Under the pieces are notes generated by a model, which was given only the letters and a program-made list of their open reading frames with translations, did not search any database and was not told the DNA's origin. A stretch of 36,629 bases of DNA from Lachnospiraceae bacterium. Lineage in GTDB: Bacteria; Bacillota; Clostridia; Lachnospirales; Lachnospiraceae. The stretch spans positions 1 through 36,629 of the forward strand of contig JAAWEL010000070.1 in assembly GCA_022794255.1 (NCBI GenBank), read 5' to 3'. This document shows positions 32,477-36,629 of the stretch, piece by piece (position 1 is the first letter of the stretch; each line of letters opens with the position of its first letter). A program made the translations under genes and the position numbers.

Positions 32477-34000
32477 ATGGGTAAGAATAAAATTATCAAC
32501 TTTTTTTCGGCACTGGGGCGCAGCCTTCTGATGCCGATTGCGGCACTGGCAGCCTGCGGTATTGTATTGGGGCTTACCTCAGCGCTGATGAAAGCACAGG
32601 TGCAGGCAGCCGTTCCGTTTCTGTCCCAGGGGATACTTTACTTTATTATCTTTACATTGAATAAGATTTCCGGCGTGGTATTTACTCTGATTCCTGTGCT
32701 GTTTGCGATTTCCATCGCCTTCGGCCTGGCAGATGAAGAGAAAGAGATTGCCGCCTTTGCCGGCTTCATCGGCTATTATACCTTTCTGGTTGGCTCCTCC
32801 TGTATGATCAATTCAGGATTTATGAATTTTGAAGCACTGAAAATTTCTTCGATTTTAGGTGTGGAGACGCTGGATATGGGTGCCGTGGCTGGAATGATTG
32901 CAGGTATCGTTACAGCTATACTTCATAACCGCTATCACAAGATCACATTTCCTGTGGCAATTGCTTTTTATGGAGGAAAGCGTTTTGTATCCCTGGTGGT
33001 AATGATTGCCATGGGCTTTGTCGGGCTTTTGGCTCCTGTCGTGTGGGCTCCTGTCTCCTATGCCATTGACAGTCTGGGAGGATTGATCTCCGCATCAGGG
33101 CTTGTGGGAGTATTCGGCTTTGGATTTTTGGAGAGGCTTCTGATTCCCACCGGCCTTCACCATGTGCTCAACGGAATCTTTCGTACCACCTCCATTGGCG
33201 GTATCTACAATGAGGTGGAAGGTTGCTTAAATATTTTCCTTCAGTTTATTGACCAGGTGGATATCAATGAACTGGCTCCCTTCACGATCTTCTTAGGACA
33301 GGGCAAAATGCCTATGATGATGTTCGGCCTTCCGGCAGCGGCCCTGGCTATTTACCAGACCTCTCCGGCGGAGAAAAAGCCTAAGGTGAAAGCATTGATG
33401 ATTGCCGGAGTGGCGGCAAGTGTGGTGTCCGGCATCACCGAGCCCCTGGAATTTTCCTTCATGTTTGTGGCTCCTGTGCTGTTTTTGTTCCATGCTCTGA
33501 TGGGCGGCCTGTCCTTTATGTTGATGGCTGCATTTCAGGTCATTATCGGCAACACTGGTGGGGGACTGATCGATTTCCTTATTTGGGGGGTATTTCAGCC
33601 AGGCTCTCACTGGTACTGGGTGGTGATTGTAGGGCCGTTTTTCTCGGTGATCTATTACTTTGTTTTCAAAACCTATCTGACAAAGAAAAATCTGACCATT
33701 GATGTGTCAGATGAGGAAGAATCCGAGAGTTCTGGTGTGTCCTTAGAGGAAAAGCAGCTGACCCAGGCTACCCGGATCATCGAAGGACTGGGCGGCTTTG
33801 ACAATATTGTTGGCAAGGTCAATAATTGTCTGACCCGGCTTCGGGTGGATGTAAAAGATATGTCCCTTGTAGACGAGACACTGTTAAAAAAGACCGGAGC
33901 CATGGGCTTTGTAAGGCCCAGTGACACACACATCCAGGTGGTGTATGGGCCAAAGGTGGAGGGAATCGCAGCAAATGTGCGGGCTGTTTTAAAAAATTGA
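32477..34000 (+). CDS. glvC: PTS permease EIICB, alpha-glucoside (maltose) type
   Basis: This is a 507-residue membrane protein of the glucose superfamily. The EIIC domain (about 1-405) has roughly ten membrane segments, with the substrate-binding GITEPLEFSFMF at 319-330 and FLERLLIPTGLHHVLN at 217-232. A linker rich in Asp/Glu/Ser precedes the EIIB domain (about 428-507), whose phosphorylated cysteine is Cys451 in VNNCLTRLRVDV. There is no EIIA domain. The EIIA encoded at 35900-36367 probably supplies the phosphate. Coupling to the GH4 gene suggests maltose or a related alpha-glucoside as substrate. AAGGATATTGA precedes the ATG. The stop is 30 bases from the convergent regulator with no terminator between. 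Confidence 0.92.
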   Translation: MGKNKIINFFSALGRSLLMPIAALAACGIVLGLTSALMKAQVQAAVPFLSQGILYFIIFTLNKISGVVFTLIPVLFAISIAFGLADEEKEIAAFAGFIGYYTFLVGSSCMINSGFMNFEALKISSILGVETLDMGAVAGMIAGIVTAILHNRYHKITFPVAIAFYGGKRFVSLVVMIAMGFVGLLAPVVWAPVSYAIDSLGGLISASGLVGVFGFGFLERLLIPTGLHHVLNGIFRTTSIGGIYNEVEGCLNIFLQFIDQVDINELAPFTIFLGQGKMPMMMFGLPAAALAIYQTSPAEKKPKVKALMIAGVAASVVSGITEPLEFSFMFVAPVLFLFHALMGGLSFMLMAAFQVIIGNTGGGLIDFLIWGVFQPGSHWYWVVIVGPFFSVIYYFVFKTYLTKKNLTIDVSDEEESESSGVSLEEKQLTQATRIIEGLGGFDNIVGKVNNCLTRLRVDVKDMSLVDETLLKKTGAMGFVRPSDTHIQVVYGPKVEGIAANVRAVLKN

Positions 34001-34030
34001 TAATTGATCAGACATACTGCTCCTGCCTCC

Positions 34031-35644
34031 TTATTGCTGGGAACGATATTTGCAGGCGGCCTTTTCTCCCATTTTCTTGTGAACAATCAGCTCAATCAGG
34101 ATCTGAACTACGGTAAGGATACCCAGGCGGCTGTTTACATCCACATGGTGATATTCTTCGTTCTGGTCATTGGTATACAAGCCATAAGTACAGGTGGCAA
34201 GCAGAGGGCTGTCCGCCTCGCAGGTAAGCAAAACACTGCAGATTCCTCTCTGCTGTGTTTTCTGAAATGCCGGCAGGTAGCGGGGGGCATCCCCGTGAGC
34301 AGTGATGACAAACAGAATCGCATCACTGCTCATCTCATAGGTCAGCCCGTCAAGCAGCCGGGGCCATTCCAGCAGAATGGATGGATAATCCAGGGTAGTC
34401 AGAATCATGTGAAGGTATTTGGCCGCAACAGAGCTTAATTCATTTCCATAAATATAGACAGGTCGGTCACTGGTCAGAAAATCCACAATATCACATAATG
34501 AAGGGATGTCAATAGCCTCCAGATTGTCCTTAAAAATCGCAATGGAGTGGGAAATAAGGCTGTTGGCAGAATACTGTGGGTTCTGTTGATTTTCTAACTG
34601 AAGGCGAATCTGATATTTCAGCTCATTAAATCCTTTGAATCCCAGCTTCTGGCAAAAACGGACAATGGTGGCACCAGAGGTATAAAGGCGGCTTTCCAGA
34701 TCCTTAAGCCCCAAAAAAGCACAGGAGGGCAAATGACTCTCAAAATATTTTAAAATCTCCTTCTCTGTATCTGTAAAAGCAAGGGAATGGGCATTTTCTA
34801 AAAAAGACAGAGAAAGCGTACCCGGATTTCCCAAAGATGCAGGATATGCCCTGGCCAAAGAGGAATGATCCTGCCTGTAGAGAAGGTATGCATGGATAAT
34901 GAACTGAATCACAAAAAATACCGGTAGCCGGGAAGTAAATTCCGCTCCGCGATTTTCACGCTGATTGGTAAAAAACCGAAAGTTAATTGTGCCAAATTCC
35001 GCAATGGTGTTATTGGCATAAGGGGTGATAGAAAGCACCGGAATATTGTTCATCCGGGCCAGACGTGCAAGCTTTGCTGTAGGAGGAAAATCACCTGTGG
35101 TGCTGATCAAAATTAACAAGGCTTCTGTGTGCAGATCCCTTAAAATATGTTCACCAATGCGGGGAGAATCGATCTTATATACCTTCTGCCGTCCAATGGA
35201 GAACAACAGCTTCTCAAAATAGTCCGTCAGGATAGAAGTAACGCCTCCAGGCGCCCACAGATAGAGGGCACACGCACTGTCCAGATAACGAAAAGTCTGA
35301 TAGAGCTGTTCTTCCTGAATCAGACGGGCAGTTCCCTCCGTATTATAAGACAGAGAATCCACAATTCGGCTGATATCCAGGCTGTATTTTTCGCCTCCAG
35401 AAGCTGTCTTCGTCTGCTCCCCCATATGGCGGCGCAGGCTGTATTTAAACTCCGCAAATCCAGAATAGCCCAGCTTTTTGCAAAACCGCATAACCGTAGC
35501 TGTGGAATAGCAAACTTTAACCGCAAATTCATGAACACTTAAGTCTGCAATCTCCTCCGGATTTTTATAGATGTATCGAAGAATGTTCAGTTCATTGCTG
35601 GTGAGACTTTTAATAACTGTATCATTTAAATGGAAATTAATCAT
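34031..35644 (-). CDS. Tandem-duplicated RpiR/MurR regulator (two HTH-SIS modules)
   Basis: This is a 537-residue protein made of two RpiR units. HTH 1 is at residues 1-75 (TATVMRFCKKLGYSGFAEFKYSLR), followed by SIS 1 at about 115-255. HTH 2 is at about 287-350 (GATIVRFCQKLGFKGFNELKYQIR), followed by SIS 2 at about 385-520. The offset is about 276 residues. Ordinary RpiR proteins have one unit of about 280 residues and dimerise. Here one chain carries two DNA-binding and two sugar-phosphate-sensing domains. Position next to the alpha-glucoside PTS genes suggests it senses a 6-phospho-sugar and controls them. AAGGAG precedes the ATG. Confidence 0.9.
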   Translation of the reverse strand: MINFHLNDTVIKSLTSNELNILRYIYKNPEEIADLSVHEFAVKVCYSTATVMRFCKKLGYSGFAEFKYSLRRHMGEQTKTASGGEKYSLDISRIVDSLSYNTEGTARLIQEEQLYQTFRYLDSACALYLWAPGGVTSILTDYFEKLLFSIGRQKVYKIDSPRIGEHILRDLHTEALLILISTTGDFPPTAKLARLARMNNIPVLSITPYANNTIAEFGTINFRFFTNQRENRGAEFTSRLPVFFVIQFIIHAYLLYRQDHSSLARAYPASLGNPGTLSLSFLENAHSLAFTDTEKEILKYFESHLPSCAFLGLKDLESRLYTSGATIVRFCQKLGFKGFNELKYQIRLQLENQQNPQYSANSLISHSIAIFKDNLEAIDIPSLCDIVDFLTSDRPVYIYGNELSSVAAKYLHMILTTLDYPSILLEWPRLLDGLTYEMSSDAILFVITAHGDAPRYLPAFQKTQQRGICSVLLTCEADSPLLATCTYGLYTNDQNEEYHHVDVNSRLGILTVVQILIELIVHKKMGEKAACKYRSQQ

Positions 35645-35684
35645 AAAAGTACTCCTTACTTAAAGAGAAATAACAACTGATTCA

Positions 35685-35713
35685 AGTATATCACTGGCAG
35701 AAGAAAAAGTCAG
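35685..35713 (-). promoter_or_regulatory. Probable promoter of the tandem RpiR gene
   Basis: On the minus strand CTGACT (35708-35713), 17 bases, and TATACT (35685-35690). The -35 box and spacer lie within the first copy of the 33-base repeat, which suggests autoregulation. Confidence 0.6.
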
Positions 35714-35726
35714 TAAAAATAAATAA
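35694..35726. repeat. 33-base direct repeat, copy 1 (over the RpiR promoter)
   Basis: This matches 35849-35881 at 27 of 33 positions, with the shared core AAAAAGTCAGTA then AAATAAATA. It covers the -35 box and spacer of the RpiR promoter. It is a candidate operator. Confidence 0.7.
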
Positions 35727-35739
35727 AGCGGATTCCCTC

Positions 35740-35769
35740 TTGCCATTTTTCCTTTGTCCATGTTATACT
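35740..35769 (+). promoter_or_regulatory. Probable sigma-A promoter of the EIIA gene
   Basis: TTGCCA (35740-35745), 18 bases, and TATACT (35764-35769). The leader is about 125 bases, unusually long for a single PTS gene. It contains the second repeat copy and a 12-codon ORF. Confidence 0.7.
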
Positions 35770-35848
35770 AAAAACGAATAATCAACCGTGGATGGATAAC
35801 TGAAAAGGGCTCTTAACAGGAGAACAACGACAGGTAAAAAGTATGTTG

Positions 35849-35881
35849 CTGACGGATAAAAAAGTCAGTACAAATAAATAG
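35849..35881. repeat. 33-base direct repeat, copy 2 (in the EIIA leader)
   Basis: This is the partner of 35694-35726, ending just before the ribosome binding site GGAGGG of the EIIA gene. It overlaps a short ORF (ATG at 35843, 12 codons, MLLTDKKVSTNK) whose stop ends the repeat. The ORF has a poor ribosome binding site. Confidence 0.7.
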
Positions 35882-35899
35882 TATTGGAGGGTTTATATC

Positions 35900-36367
35900 A
35901 TGGGGTTTTTTAGCAGGAAGAAAAAAGAAGAATTTGTCTGTCCAATGACCGGGATTCTTCATCCAATGGAGGAGGTACCGGATCCCGCATTCTCGGAAAA
36001 GCTCTTAGGTGACGGCTTTGCCGTGGAGCTGACCGGCGGTGAGGTAAAAGCTCCTTTCAGCGGAACGATTGCCGCCGCCTTTCCCACTGGTCATGCCTTT
36101 GGCGTTAAAACAAAGGAAGGCATGGAGATCCTGATCCACATTGGGATTGACACGGTAAGCTTAGAGGGAAAGGGCTTTGATGTGAAGGTAAAACAAGGCG
36201 ATTCCGTTAAGCAGGGCGATGTGCTGGTGGTTGTGGATGTGGATTATGTAAAGAGCCAGGAAAAGTCTGTGTACTCCCCGGTGATCTTTACCGGAGGCCA
36301 GAAAATCGATCTTTTAAAGACCGGAAATGTGCAGGCCGGCGATGGAGAGATTATTAAGATCAACTAA
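35900..36367 (+). CDS. crr: PTS glucose-type EIIA protein
   Basis: This is a 155-residue soluble phosphocarrier of the glucose EIIA family. The two active-site histidines are His65 in PTGHAFGV and His80 in ILIHIGIDTVSLEGKGF; His80 is the phosphorylated one. APFSGTI and the C-terminal YSPVIF are also typical. It passes phosphate from HPr to EIIB domains of the glucose family, here most likely to the EIICB encoded at 32477-34000, which lacks its own EIIA. It has its own promoter and terminator. GGAGGG lies 8 bases before the ATG. Confidence 0.95.
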   Translation: MGFFSRKKKEEFVCPMTGILHPMEEVPDPAFSEKLLGDGFAVELTGGEVKAPFSGTIAAAFPTGHAFGVKTKEGMEILIHIGIDTVSLEGKGFDVKVKQGDSVKQGDVLVVVDVDYVKSQEKSVYSPVIFTGGQKIDLLKTGNVQAGDGEIIKIN

Positions 36368-36379
36368 GGCTTATGTTGG

Positions 36380-36426
36380 AAAAGCCCCTGGCGGGACAGG
36401 TCTGACCTTCCCACCGGGGGCTTTTT
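36380..36426 (+). terminator. Terminator of the EIIA gene
   Basis: AAAAGCCCC pairs with GGGGGCTTTTT, with the stem continued by TGGCGGGA/TCCCACC around the loop. A T run follows. It marks the end of the sugar locus and the approximate start of the foreign sequence to the right. Confidence 0.9.
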
Positions 36427-36435
36427 GAGAGGGAC

Positions 36436-36495
36436 TTAGCCCTGTTCGAACTCCGCCCGCAGTTTTAAAAGCGCTTTTTTCTCAATTCGACTCAC
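36436..36495 (-). CDS. Short ORF downstream of the recombinase fragment (doubtful)
   Basis: This is a GTG-started ORF of 19 residues (MSRIEKKALLKLRAEFEQG) with GGAG six bases before the start. The frame is open upstream to just after the recombinase stop. It is basic and helical. It may be a small element-encoded gene or a fragment of a larger one. I do not recognise it. Confidence 0.3.
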   Translation of the reverse strand: MSRIEKKALLKLRAEFEQG

Positions 36496-36517
36496 ATACT
36501 CTCCTGTCAAGTTAGGG

Positions 36518-36628
36518 CTAAAAAATTTTTGAAAAATCTTTAAATTTCCACTGAATCCGCAGGGAACCATCCTGGCAGATATAGACCTGCTCTACAAAAG
36601 TCTCCACCATCTCTCTGGTCAGAAATTC
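36518..36628 (-). CDS. C-terminal fragment of a probable large serine recombinase
   Basis: The last 36 codons of a gene running in from the right edge read EFLTREMVETFVEQVYICQDGSLRIQWKFKDFSKIF. The pattern of a helix (L-REMVE-FVEQVYI), a D/N-G turn and a final I-W-FKD-F strand is the usual C-terminal end of large serine recombinases (TnpX/DUF4368-like) in Clostridia. The catalytic N-terminal domain lies outside the window, so activity cannot be judged. It suggests an integrated element inserted beside the EIIA gene. Confidence 0.65.
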   Translation of the reverse strand, partial: EFLTREMVETFVEQVYICQDGSLRIQWKFKDFSKIF

Positions 36629-36629
36629 A

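Overview
The window looks like the chromosome of a spore-forming, moderate-GC Firmicute of the class Clostridia, most likely a gut Lachnospiraceae. The reasons are the spoIIA-spoVA sporulation cluster, a valS T-box leader, strong AGGAGG-type ribosome binding sites, and DUF5716/DUF5717/DUF4364 proteins, which I associate with that family. I see no rRNA, tRNA or CRISPR array. All assignments come from reading the sequence and remembered family features; no database search was run.

Layout. Positions 1-120 hold the edge of an IS256-like element. Positions 124-4077 (minus strand) hold the sporulation cluster spoIIAA-spoIIAB-sigF, a 50-residue membrane ORF, then spoVAA-spoVAB-spoVAC. A polypyrimidine/polypurine tandem array of about 0.4 kb separates spoIIAA from spoIIAB. 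Positions 4188-10455 (minus) hold valS-folC, a 46-residue ORF and a TPR/transmembrane protein, driven by a sigma-A promoter and a T-box leader and closed by a terminator. Positions 10485-18376 (minus) hold a GntR/FCD regulator and an operon for a branched-chain amino acid type (HAAT) ABC transporter. That operon also encodes an amidohydrolase and a UroD-like protein with a corrinoid methyltransferase-type zinc motif.

Positions 18444-24962 hold a three-gene block of unknown function on the minus strand: a roughly 1,190-residue DUF5717 protein, an Hsp70/actin-like DUF5716 protein and a TPR-like protein. A divergent winged-helix DUF4364 gene lies beside it. Positions 24992-30626 hold accessory metabolism: galE, a cyclase-family hydrolase with a ketopantoate-reductase-like protein, two divergent YhcH-family proteins, and a short alkylsulfatase-like metallo-beta-lactamase protein. 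Positions 30967-36426 hold an alpha-glucoside PTS locus: GH4 6-phospho-alpha-glucosidase, EIICB, a tandem-duplicated RpiR regulator on the opposite strand, and a separate EIIA. The last 0.2 kb holds the 3' end of a gene resembling a large serine recombinase, so a mobile element probably begins just after the EIIA terminator.

How the genes work together. SpoIIAA, SpoIIAB and sigma-F form the forespore partner-switching module, and the SpoVA proteins move dipicolinic acid. The PTS proteins import and phosphorylate an alpha-glucoside that the GH4 enzyme hydrolyses, probably under the double RpiR. The liv-type operon probably imports an amino-acid-like or peptide-like compound that the amidohydrolase and methyltransferase-like enzyme process, under the GntR regulator, whose likely operator overlaps the transcription start. 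The most promising undescribed items are the DUF5717/DUF5716/TPR block and the repeat array inside the spoIIA operon.
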